Shown here: in pieces, positions 1 to 5,929 of the stretch
How positions within the stretch are numbered: position 1 is the stretch's first letter
Layout of the letters: each line of letters opens with the position of its first letter
Source: Anaerolineales bacterium
Lineage (GTDB): Bacteria > Chloroflexota > Anaerolineae > Anaerolineales > UBA4823
Direction of reading: 5' to 3'
Assembly (NCBI GenBank): GCA_026415275.1
Contig: JAOAHK010000125.1
Coordinates: 1 to 7,208 of the forward strand
DNA: 7,208 bases
Made by a program: the position numbers and the translations under genes
Notes under the pieces: model-generated
What the model saw: the letters and a program-made list of their open reading frames with translations, nothing else
Databases searched by the model: none
Told to the model about the DNA's origin: nothing

Positions 1-1483
1 CTTGAAAGGTGTCGCGCACCCAGAAGATGCTGCCATCGCGGCGGCGAACCCGCAGCTCATAACCGCGCACGATGCCATCATGGTCGACCAATTCATTTTC
101 TCGTTCAAGGTCCTGAGGCTCGACCAGAAATTCGCGCACGTCAAGCCCCACCGGCACTTCGTCTCCCTCAAAACCTAACATGCGCAAAAAGGTCGGATTG
201 GCATCCAGCAGACGATTCGCTTTGTCTGTGCGATATAACCCAACAGGGACATTTTCAACTAGATCGCGGAAGCGCGCCTCGCTTTGGCGCAGGGCATGTT
301 CCACTTGGCGACGTTCTTCGATTTCAGCTTGGAGGGTTTGATTCATCTCAGCTAATTGAGTCGTCTTTTCTAGCAATTCCGCCTGGGCATGTTGTAAAGC
401 AGCTTTGGATTGGGCCAGGCTTTCCAACATCTCGTTAAAATCTGCAGCCAGTTGACCTACCTCATCGGTTTCATTCGTCGGCAAACGCAAGGAGAGATCG
501 TGCTGGGAGGAAATCTGATGAATAGCTGCTCTTAGTTGGGCAAGAGGTCGCAACACTACCTGATCTAAGCTGCGCGCCATTAACAAGCTCAAGAAAACAG
601 CGGTTAGCAGAAGGATTAACGCGCTAGTGAGAATGCCGCTCAAAGCAGCCTGAAAGATCGGGCGCGGGCGATGAACAGCAACCAACAGCGCTGGCTGGTG
701 ATAGATATCCTCTAAAAGCAGGTAACCTTCAACGGCTTGCTGGGAGATCAAGAGATAATTTGGGGCAGAGGGATCGGCACCGGAGCGATATTGGCTTAAG
801 TTTACTTTTAATCGAGAAATAATCTCTGCCAGCTCGGGGTCAGCGCTTGCTTGGTTCAGAGGAATTAGGCGCAAGGAAGTCTGCGTTTGTTGAGCAAGGG
901 AGGATTCGATTTCATCATCCACCAGACGCCCAAAGATTAATGCGCCACGAATCGGGCCTTGATAAGAACTTTTCAAAATCGGACGTGAGGCAACAAATAA
1001 GTAATGGTTGTTCAGGGGTAGGAAACCTTTAATCTCCGAGTGAATATCCTTGTGAGCGAGAAGGACACTAGAAGGAGACAGATGCGCTAGCACTTCTGCA
1101 GGAGGTTCAATAAATTTTCCTATTTTGGTGTCAAAGAAATTTATATAAACCACCTTCCCATCTAAAGAGACGATGGCAACAAGGTTCAACTTTAGGCTAT
1201 TAAAGGTGCTCGGATGGAGATTGGTTTGAATATAATCCTGATTCCCGTCCTGGACAAACTGATAGGTATCATCCCAGATTGACCAATCGGCAACAACGGC
1301 GCTCAGGGTGTCAAGCTCATGATTGAGCGTACCTGCGACACGATCCAAATCGCGCTGAATGGCACTTCGTTCAAAGTTGAGAATGGTCTGAAACCAATTT
1401 TGAGCAAAAACTCCATAGAGCACTGCCACCAAGATCAAATTGGTCGTCAAAATCAGGAGAACCGTCTTTTTGCGCAGGGACAT
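1..1483 (-). CDS. CHASE4-HAMP-PAS membrane sensor protein, N-terminal part (runs off the left edge)
   Basis: This is a membrane-bound signal-transduction receptor; 494 residues are visible and no stop is reached, so the output domain (histidine kinase or GGDEF) is unknown. Seen in order: a basic start (MSLRKK) with a first membrane helix at about 7-28; an extracytoplasmic CHASE4-type domain at about 30-270 with the typical DWSIWDDTY motif (66-74), a dGKVVY strand near 106 and a GPIRGALIFGR strand (176-186); a second membrane helix at about 277-303; a HAMP domain at about 305-357 with the DEVGQLAADFNEML segment; a coiled coil at about 355-395; and a PAS domain from about 398, cut near 494 within an RRRDGSIFWVRD segment. 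CHASE4 is known as an extracellular sensing domain of bacterial and archaeal receptors; its ligand is unknown. The ATG at 1483 begins directly after AGGAT, too close for a normal ribosome site. The gene is separated from the transporter upstream by 187 bases and may be its own unit. Confidence 0.9.
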   Translation of the reverse strand, partial: MSLRKKTVLLILTTNLILVAVLYGVFAQNWFQTILNFERSAIQRDLDRVAGTLNHELDTLSAVVADWSIWDDTYQFVQDGNQDYIQTNLHPSTFNSLKLNLVAIVSLDGKVVYINFFDTKIGKFIEPPAEVLAHLSPSSVLLAHKDIHSEIKGFLPLNNHYLFVASRPILKSSYQGPIRGALIFGRLVDDEIESSLAQQTQTSLRLIPLNQASADPELAEIISRLKVNLSQYRSGADPSAPNYLLISQQAVEGYLLLEDIYHQPALLVAVHRPRPIFQAALSGILTSALILLLTAVFLSLLMARSLDQVVLRPLAQLRAAIHQISSQHDLSLRLPTNETDEVGQLAADFNEMLESLAQSKAALQHAQAELLEKTTQLAEMNQTLQAEIEERRQVEHALRQSEARFRDLVENVPVGLYRTDKANRLLDANPTFLRMLGFEGDEVPVGLDVREFLVEPQDLERENELVDHDGIVRGYELRVRRRDGSIFWVRDTFQ

Positions 1484-1670
1484 ATCCTATAATTTACCGC
1501 TAACTTATGTAGAAAAACCTAGATGAGTCGTTCCACAAGACATCTTTTACATGCAACCTTGAATCCATCTTTCCCGCAATGGAGTCACTTGCGTAATGAT
1601 ACTCTATTTTTCTCTCAAAGCGCATTCCAGAATTGTTAGGTAGATGAATCCAAAAGACCTGGGGGCTGGC
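1484..1670. other. Spacer between the MFS gene and the CHASE4 sensor gene
   Basis: This 187-base stretch separates two genes transcribed in the same direction, so it should end one transcript and may start the next. I see no strong hairpin followed by a T run and no good paired -35/-10 on the minus strand. Immediately before the sensor start, the minus strand has an AT-rich TAAATTATAGGAT that could hold a -10 element, but it has no matching -35 at 17 bases. There is no open frame worth calling. Confidence 0.5.
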
Positions 1671-2873
1671 TCAATTTGTCGGTTGGCGTGTCTCCACCAA
1701 AAACAAAGCAGCCGCCAAAATCCCGGCGGCACCTCCCCCAATCCAAATCGCCAGCGGGCCAAACGCGTCGTTCAGAATACCCCCGGCAAGCGGACCTATG
1801 CCCGATGCCACTACCCAAGTCAAGCTATACAAACTCATATAGCGACCACGCATGTCGGGTGGTGCGAGGTTTGCCACATAAGTTGAGGAAGTCGGCACCA
1901 AGACCATCTCTCCCAGCGTAACTATCACCATGCTCAACCAAAACCACCAAAATCCTTGTCCCACTGCTACACTGCCAACTCCTAAGCCATACAGCAACGA
2001 ACCCACCGCGAGTGCGAAAAGTGGGGGGTAGCGGCGGCTGATCGCTGTGACGGCTAGTTGGAATAACACGACCATGGAAGCATTCGTGACTGGAATCCAT
2101 CCGTAGAGCTTTTCCGGAATGCCAAATTGGTTCTTGGTATATACTCCCAATAGGACCCAGAGAATAGCCGCGCTAATTTGAGGCAAGACAAGCGTCAACA
2201 CAAAACGCAAAAATCGCCGATCGCAAAAAACGGCTTGATACCCTCCCCATCCTTTGTCCGCCGTTGCTGTGGAACTGGGAAGAGAAGGCGAGAGCTTTGG
2301 CAGAGTTTCCTTTGCGCCTAAGGCAACGAACAATCCGTAAAGGAATAAGCCACCTGCTGCGCCATAGAACGCAAGCGTGTAGGAAACCGAAGTCAGGAAA
2401 CCGCCAATTGCCGGGCCAATCGCCACGCCCAGGTTGTTGCTTAAACGCATTCGGGAGTAAGCATCGATGCGTTTGCTTTCCGGTATCAGGTCGGCAATCA
2501 TCGCATCTGCCCCAACACGGTAGAGGGGGTTGGATGCGCCTTGCACAACCATCAGCAGGGCAAACGACACCAACGCTTTGGCGCGGCTAAATAACAAAAA
2601 GCCCAGCGCATTGGTCAGCAGACTGATAACCATTACCCGTTTGCGCCCCAAGCGATCGATAATAGGTCCAGCTATCAACGAGCTGACCAAACCAGATAAA
2701 GAATTCAAAGAGACCAAGCTAGCATTGACGGATAAGGGACTATCTAGCCGTTCACTAATATAAATCATTAGGAACGGCCAGATCATGCTTGCTCCAATAG
2801 CACTGACTAACATGCCGCTGAACAACAGCCAAAATTGAAAAGGGAAGGAGAATGTTTTTGGGGAAGTTCTCAA
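1671..2873 (-). CDS. MFS transporter, drug:H+ antiporter-like (DHA1 type), TTG start
   Basis: This is a 12-helix major facilitator exporter in the cytoplasmic membrane; the substrate cannot be told. With the TTG start at 2873 it has 400 residues, the normal length for the family. Helix 1 spans about 12-34. The family's motif A, GPIIDRLGRKRV, lies at 69-80 between helices 2 and 3. The helix 4-5 region holds R141 and a NNLGVAIGPAIGGF stretch (147-159) like motifs B and C of proton-driven exporters. A hydrophilic central loop lies at about 188-215, and APPDMRGRYMSLYS (337-350) begins the helix 10-11 region. The frame stays open upstream to an ATG at 3029, but those extra 52 residues would lie inside the methylglyoxal synthase gene and are not membrane-like. 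TTG at 2873 is the only start codon between the upstream stop and helix 1. It lies 16 bases after that stop, with no clear Shine-Dalgarno sequence, so translation may be coupled to mgsA. Confidence 0.88.
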   Translation of the reverse strand: MRTSPKTFSFPFQFWLLFSGMLVSAIGASMIWPFLMIYISERLDSPLSVNASLVSLNSLSGLVSSLIAGPIIDRLGRKRVMVISLLTNALGFLLFSRAKALVSFALLMVVQGASNPLYRVGADAMIADLIPESKRIDAYSRMRLSNNLGVAIGPAIGGFLTSVSYTLAFYGAAGGLFLYGLFVALGAKETLPKLSPSLPSSTATADKGWGGYQAVFCDRRFLRFVLTLVLPQISAAILWVLLGVYTKNQFGIPEKLYGWIPVTNASMVVLFQLAVTAISRRYPPLFALAVGSLLYGLGVGSVAVGQGFWWFWLSMVIVTLGEMVLVPTSSTYVANLAPPDMRGRYMSLYSLTWVVASGIGPLAGGILNDAFGPLAIWIGGGAAGILAAALFLVETRQPTN

Positions 2874-2889
2874 AGTTTTCGCTCGTTGA

Positions 2890-3375
2890 CTAAGCTTCCT
2901 GCAGGCTCTGGTGTTCCCATTCAATGCGCCGTTGACGATAGCTTTGATAATCGGGCACCAAACGTTCGTATTCGCTGTCCATGAGCGGCGAAGACACCAT
3001 AAAGTCGGCTGTGGCGCGATTACAAGCAATCGGAATGTTCCAAACCACTGCCATGCGCAGCAAGGCTTTCACGTCCGGGTCGTGAGGCATGGGTTCCAAC
3101 GGATCCCAGAAGAAAATCAAAAAATCGATCTCGTTCTCAGCGATCTTTGCCCCAATTTGCTGATCGCCGCCTAAAGGACCACTTTGAAGTTTGTGGATCG
3201 GGATGTTCAGCTCCCGTTCTAAGATAAAACCAGTTGTTCCGGTGGCAAAAATCTCATGATGGGCAAGCAAATCTCGGTTAAAACGCGCCCATTCCAGCAG
3301 GTCGCGTTTCTTGTTATCGTGGGCAACTAAGGCGATTTTCTTGTTCGGATTCATGGTGATTTTCTGGTATTTCAT
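2890..3375 (-). CDS. mgsA: Methylglyoxal synthase
   Basis: This cytoplasmic enzyme converts dihydroxyacetone phosphate to methylglyoxal and phosphate, a bypass of lower glycolysis that relieves sugar-phosphate stress when phosphate is short. The 161-residue protein contains the family signature almost complete: VAHDNKK with H19 and K23, the TGTTG phosphate loop at 45-49, [12 protein letters not shown] at 65-76 with catalytic D71, FFWDP with D91, and [11 protein letters not shown] with H98 and D101. These positions match the numbering of the E. coli enzyme as I recall it, so the enzyme should be active. The ATG at 3375 is fixed by a strong AGGAGGTG six bases upstream (counted from AGGAGG); the later ATG (residue 8) has no such site. 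It follows the ftsB-like gene after 103 bases and precedes the MFS gene by 16, so the last two are probably one transcript. Confidence 0.97.
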   Translation of the reverse strand: MKYQKITMNPNKKIALVAHDNKKRDLLEWARFNRDLLAHHEIFATGTTGFILERELNIPIHKLQSGPLGGDQQIGAKIAENEIDFLIFFWDPLEPMPHDPDVKALLRMAVVWNIPIACNRATADFMVSSPLMDSEYERLVPDYQSYRQRRIEWEHQSLQEA

Positions 3376-3379
3376 CGCA

Positions 3380-3387
3380 CACCTCCT
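3380..3387 (-). promoter_or_regulatory. Strong Shine-Dalgarno sequence of mgsA
   Basis: The minus strand reads AGGAGGTG, a near-perfect match to the 16S rRNA tail, with six bases between AGGAGG and the ATG at 3375. It is the best ribosome site in the window and decides the first ATG as the mgsA start. Confidence 0.85.
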
Positions 3388-3478
3388 ATATGCGGGATGA
3401 AAGGAATATTCAAGGGATACAACAACGAAAAGGAGAGGGATTTCTCAGGTGGTATCCGTAGCGAAAAGAAAAGGAAGG

Positions 3479-3886
3479 TTAAGGTTGGCTCAGCAGATCT
3501 TGGGCTTTGGCTTCGTCCACAAATAATAACAACCAGACCTTCCAGTTACTCAGAACGATTTGTTGCGGTACAGGGGTTGGCGTGGGAATAGGCGTGGCAC
3601 CGCCGGGAGGCAAGGGGATGATCACTTTATCGCCGGGTCGCGCCATATGTCCTTTTTCATAAGCCCATTGTTCCACACCAGCGGGCAAGGTAGCCAAAGC
3701 AATTTGGGTGGAGAGGGAGATACTTTCTTGCGTCAATTGGTTCAATGTGGCTGCCACGCGGGTGCTCTGTGCTGCTAAACGGTGCATTTCGTTGATCCGC
3801 TGGTTGAAAGCCATCACAAAGCGCAAAGAGAGCAAAACTCCTGCGATGATCAGAGCATATTTCCAACTGAAATAGATGCGTTTCAT
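3479..3886 (-). CDS. FtsB/DivIC-like septum formation initiator with Pro/Thr-rich C-terminal tail
   Basis: This is a small bitopic membrane protein of the cell-division FtsB/DivIC family, which in known bacteria joins FtsL and FtsQ/DivIB to activate septal wall synthesis. The 135 residues show a short basic N-terminus (MKRIYFSWK), one membrane helix at about 10-27, a coiled coil at about 28-65, and then VEQWAYEKGHMARPGDKVIIPL (71-92 in total), which fits the family's conserved C-terminal block of the type 'iE.iAre.lgmv.pgd.vi.pl'. Unlike E. coli FtsB, it continues with a Pro/Thr-rich linker (about 91-108) and an aromatic SNWKVWLLLF segment (113-122). With the N-terminus inside, the coiled coil and tail lie outside the membrane. 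The ATG at 3886 has only a weak GAAG before it and sits six bases after a good -10 element. Family assignment rests on architecture and the short C-terminal motif, so it is less certain than for the enzymes. Confidence 0.8.
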   Translation of the reverse strand: MKRIYFSWKYALIIAGVLLSLRFVMAFNQRINEMHRLAAQSTRVAATLNQLTQESISLSTQIALATLPAGVEQWAYEKGHMARPGDKVIIPLPPGGATPIPTPTPVPQQIVLSNWKVWLLLFVDEAKAQDLLSQP

Positions 3887-3892
3887 ATCTTC

Positions 3893-3921
3893 ATCATACC
3901 TCAGCAGTGTCGAAGAGACAA
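3893..3921 (-). promoter_or_regulatory. Sigma70-type promoter of the ftsB-like gene, possibly giving a leaderless mRNA
   Basis: The minus strand shows TTGTCT (3921-3916), a 17-base spacer, and TATGAT (3898-3893), close to the consensus hexamers at ideal spacing. Only six bases, GAAGAT, separate the -10 element from the ATG at 3886. Transcription normally starts about seven bases after the -10 element, which would place the first base at or next to the A of the start codon. The gene also lacks a clear Shine-Dalgarno sequence, in keeping with a leaderless message. Confidence 0.6.
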
Positions 3922-3993
3922 GGTGTTCGAGCGAATAAAAACATTACAGGTAGGAATACCACAGTTCTACTCACCCGATTACAGCTTCGAAAA

Positions 3994-4740
3994 TCATACT
4001 CGTTCCAGAACCCAAAAATGAGACAAACCCAAAAACCGAAGAGGAGTCTTTTCCAAACTCTGTAAAACAAAACGAATCCGTTTTCCTATCTTGGGATAAC
4101 GGGCAATGATATTATCGTAGGCCCCAAAAATAATTGTCGCAGAGATAACCCGCAAGGGTAAATCTATAAGTAGCCGTTCTAGGTCATGGTTTTCGTAAAT
4201 GCGCACATGCGGAGCTAAACGGTTGCGCAATCGCCGCGGCAGATAATTTATAAAGGGAATGTTACCAAAATGATATTTTCCCCGCCAATAAATCCCATGC
4301 GTCTCAAATGGATAGCCGCGATTGGGAACAAACAATAGCAAGCGTCCGCCTATCTTTAGCACCCGCGCCATTTCTTGCATCGCTAAGCGATCATCCACAA
4401 CGTGCTCCAAAACCTCGTGGCTGAGGATCAAGTCGAAAGAACCATCGGGAAAAGGTAAATTTTCACCGGCAGCACAAAGCACGGCGAGATCGCGCCGGTG
4501 AGCAGTATAAGCCCGTTCCCAATCAATTTCTAATCCAATTGCCATTTGAGCCAGAGGAGCAAATTTTTCCAAATACAACCCCACCCCGCAACCATTTTCT
4601 AAAACCTTACCCGTGCTCAATTCCCCCGCCGCTTCCAACATCATCTGCCAGCGGCGCTCTTGTCCAGCTCTCCATACGTAAGAAGGCTCGCCACAACGGG
4701 CAGCCTTTTCGCTTGCAAATTGATCTAACCCAGATGCCAT
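3994..4740 (-). CDS. Class I SAM-dependent methyltransferase (Methyltransf_11 type), substrate unknown
   Basis: A 248-residue soluble methyltransferase. The SAM-binding Rossmann fold begins with motif I, VLENGCGVGLYL (46-57), followed by an acidic residue at the end of strand 2 (GLEID, 69-73), the adenine-side GENLPFPDGSFDLI (92-105), the HEVLEHVVD segment (108-116) and the strand-5 region ARVLKIGGRLLLFVPN (125-140). The C-terminal 100 residues are basic and aromatic (GIYWRGKYHF, NYLPRRLRNRL), suggesting contact with a lipid or nucleotide-linked substrate, but this is only inference. It is not a second MenG, because the MenG signature near the N-terminus is absent. The ATG at 4740 overlaps the end of the upstream flavoprotein gene by 16 bases and lacks a good Shine-Dalgarno sequence, suggesting coupled translation as the last gene of the quinone-related operon. 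Similar proteins include uncharacterised methyltransferases of lipid, quinone and glycan clusters. Confidence 0.87.
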   Translation of the reverse strand: MASGLDQFASEKAARCGEPSYVWRAGQERRWQMMLEAAGELSTGKVLENGCGVGLYLEKFAPLAQMAIGLEIDWERAYTAHRRDLAVLCAAGENLPFPDGSFDLILSHEVLEHVVDDRLAMQEMARVLKIGGRLLLFVPNRGYPFETHGIYWRGKYHFGNIPFINYLPRRLRNRLAPHVRIYENHDLERLLIDLPLRVISATIIFGAYDNIIARYPKIGKRIRFVLQSLEKTPLRFLGLSHFWVLERV

Positions 4741-5156
4741 TCTTGTTTATGCCCCAAACCAAGTCGGTTATCGATCCAGCGCAACCAAGCCGGTTGGAAT
4801 CGATAAAGCATGTTGCGCGCCACAACCGCTCTGAGATGCTTCACAAAGGGAAATTTGCGCTGATAAGCCTCCCATGCCCGTTGCCATTCCTCCCCCTGCA
4901 ACACCACTTCCGCTTTGCCTCGCATCTGCAAACCGCGAATCGCTTGCCACTCCCACACTTCGGGGTAAATTGCCACGGCTGCCAAGGGGTTTTCCTGCAA
5001 ATCACGGCTATGTTGGCTATTTGAATCAGAGAAAAAATACAACCTTAACTCCTCAGCCACAAAATAAACCGGCGCCGCATGGGGGTTCCCACTCAAATCA
5101 CTGGTCGCTAAAGTCATCGTAGAGAGACCAAGCAACTCCAGTATCGCTTCATTCAC
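4725..5156 (-). CDS. Pyridoxamine 5'-phosphate oxidase-fold flavoprotein, YhbP (UPF0306)-like
   Basis: A small split-barrel protein of the PNPOx-like FMN-binding superfamily, 143 residues from the chosen GTG. After a first helix (NEAILELLG) comes MTLATSDLSGNPHAAPVYFVA (strand-turn-strand, about 14-34), the usual N-terminal signature, then LYFFSDSNSQHSRDL (39-53), where FMN-phosphate contacts normally sit, and AIRGLQMRGKAEVV (72-85). The end, KFPFVKHL through NRLGLGHKQEW, resembles from memory the C-terminus of E. coli YhbP, whose function is not established. Start choice: GTG at 5156 has GGGGAG nine bases upstream and overlaps the ubiX stop by eight bases. An ATG at 5189 would add 11 residues and overlap ubiX by 41 bases, with only a weak GGAA before it. 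True pyridoxamine-phosphate oxidase activity is unlikely given the short length; F420- or heme-binding relatives cannot be excluded. Confidence 0.82.
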   Translation of the reverse strand: MNEAILELLGLSTMTLATSDLSGNPHAAPVYFVAEELRLYFFSDSNSQHSRDLQENPLAAVAIYPEVWEWQAIRGLQMRGKAEVVLQGEEWQRAWEAYQRKFPFVKHLRAVVARNMLYRFQPAWLRWIDNRLGLGHKQEWHLG

Positions 5157-5727
5157 TTTGGTTTTCTCCCCAGCGCGGATAATGCTCATTTTCAATTCCG
5201 ATACGGGCAAGCATTCGCCCAACCAAATGATCGATCATTTCATTGAGATTGGCAGGGCGAGCGTAGAAGGCTGGCACTGGCGGGAAAAGGATAGCGCCGC
5301 TTCGGGCAGCCAAATCCATCAAGCGCAAATGGCCGCGGTGCAACGGCGTCTCGCGCACAGCCAACAAGAGCGGTCGGCCTTCCTTCAGGGTGACATCGGC
5401 AGCGCGGCTAATCAGGTCGTCGGCATAGGAGTTGGCAATAGCAGAAAGAGTCTTGATCGAACAGGGCACCACCATCATGCCCTGCGTAGCAAACGAGCCC
5501 GAGGCAATCGCAGCCCCGACATCGCGATAAGAGTAATGAACATCCGCCAGGTGTATAACTTCCTCTACTTGCCAATCCGTTTCGGCGCGGATAGTCAATT
5601 TTGCCGCTGGGGAGAGGACCAAGTGGGTTTCAATAGGCATGGTTTTCAAGATTTCCAGCAAGCGGATGCCCAAGATCACCCCAGAAGCGCCGCTGATCGC
5701 CACGACCAAACGCTGAACAGTGCTCAT
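5149..5727 (-). CDS. ubiX: Flavin prenyltransferase UbiX
   Basis: UbiX joins a dimethylallyl group to reduced FMN, making the prenylated FMN cofactor that UbiD-type decarboxylases need. The 192 residues contain the N-terminal FMN-phosphate loop AISGASGVILGIRLL (10-24), the segment MMVVPCSIKTLSAIANSYADD (84-104), RAADVTLKEGRPLLLAVRETPLH (108-130 or so) and FPPVPAFYARP (148-158), all typical of UbiX. Length is normal. The ATG at 5727 overlaps the menG stop as ATGA and has GGGGGGTG five bases upstream, so it is preferred over a TTG at 5742. No UbiD partner is in the window; with menG next door, the likely partner is a UbiD-like decarboxylase of quinone synthesis, for example the one acting on 1,4-dihydroxy-6-naphthoate-derived intermediates in the futalosine pathway. 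That link is inference. Confidence 0.96.
   Translation of the reverse strand: MSTVQRLVVAISGASGVILGIRLLEILKTMPIETHLVLSPAAKLTIRAETDWQVEEVIHLADVHYSYRDVGAAIASGSFATQGMMVVPCSIKTLSAIANSYADDLISRAADVTLKEGRPLLLAVRETPLHRGHLRLMDLAARSGAILFPPVPAFYARPANLNEMIDHLVGRMLARIGIENEHYPRWGENQSE
5166..5171 (-). promoter_or_regulatory. Shine-Dalgarno sequence of the YhbP-like gene
   Basis: The minus strand reads GGGGAG here, nine bases before the GTG at 5156. No comparable site precedes the ATG at 5189, so this favours the GTG start. The site lies inside the end of ubiX, and the two genes share GTGAATGA. Confidence 0.55.
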
Positions 5728-5732
5728 CCTTT

Positions 5733-5740
5733 CACCCCCC
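5733..5740 (-). promoter_or_regulatory. Shine-Dalgarno-like sequence of ubiX
   Basis: The minus strand reads GGGGGGTG followed by AAAGG and the ATG at 5727. It resembles the AGGAGGTG used by mgsA at nearly the same spacing. It lies in the last codons of menG, next to the ATGA overlap, and decides the ATG over the TTG at 5742. Confidence 0.5.
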
Positions 5741-5929
5741 AATGGATCGCGATCGTGCCCAACATGTGACGGCGAAATCCGACCTCTTGAAACCCAACTT
5801 TCTCCAATAGCTTAGCTAATTCCTCAGCGCGCAAGAAGGCTTGAGTGGTTTGGGGCAAGTAGGTGTAAGCCGCTCCATCCCCAGCAATCCATCTTCCTAG
5901 GGTTGGGATCACATAATTCAGGTGAAACT

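Noticed and set aside
847..1032. A 61-codon plus-strand open frame
   Set aside because: It is antisense to the CHASE4 domain of the sensor gene and shows no feature of a real protein.
1582..1604. Imperfect dyad with GAGT/ACTC ends before the sensor gene as a possible operator
   Set aside because: Only the four outer pairs and a few scattered inner positions match; within chance expectation for a spacer of this length.
2874..3029. N-terminal extension of the MFS frame to an ATG at 3029
   Set aside because: It would overlap mgsA by 140 bases, the encoded residues are not membrane-like, and helix 1 begins only after the TTG at 2873.
3385..3413. TTGAAT-N17-TATAGG as a promoter of mgsA
   Set aside because: The spacing is ideal, but the -10 hexamer overlaps the AGGAGG ribosome site, so a transcript from it would lose most of that site.
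3937..3960. GGTA-TTCC-TACC followed by TTTTT on the minus strand as a terminator after the methyltransferase
   Set aside because: The stem has only four pairs and the T run begins seven bases after it; too weak to call.
4539..5024. A 161-codon open frame on the plus strand opposite the methyltransferase and flavoprotein genes
   Set aside because: It covers parts of two well-supported minus-strand genes and reads as low-complexity Pro/His/Leu sequence with no family resemblance.
5158..5769. A 203-codon open frame on the plus strand opposite ubiX
   Set aside because: It is fully antisense to a clear ubiX, has no recognisable domain and no membrane or motif pattern; it is a by-product of ubiX codon use.
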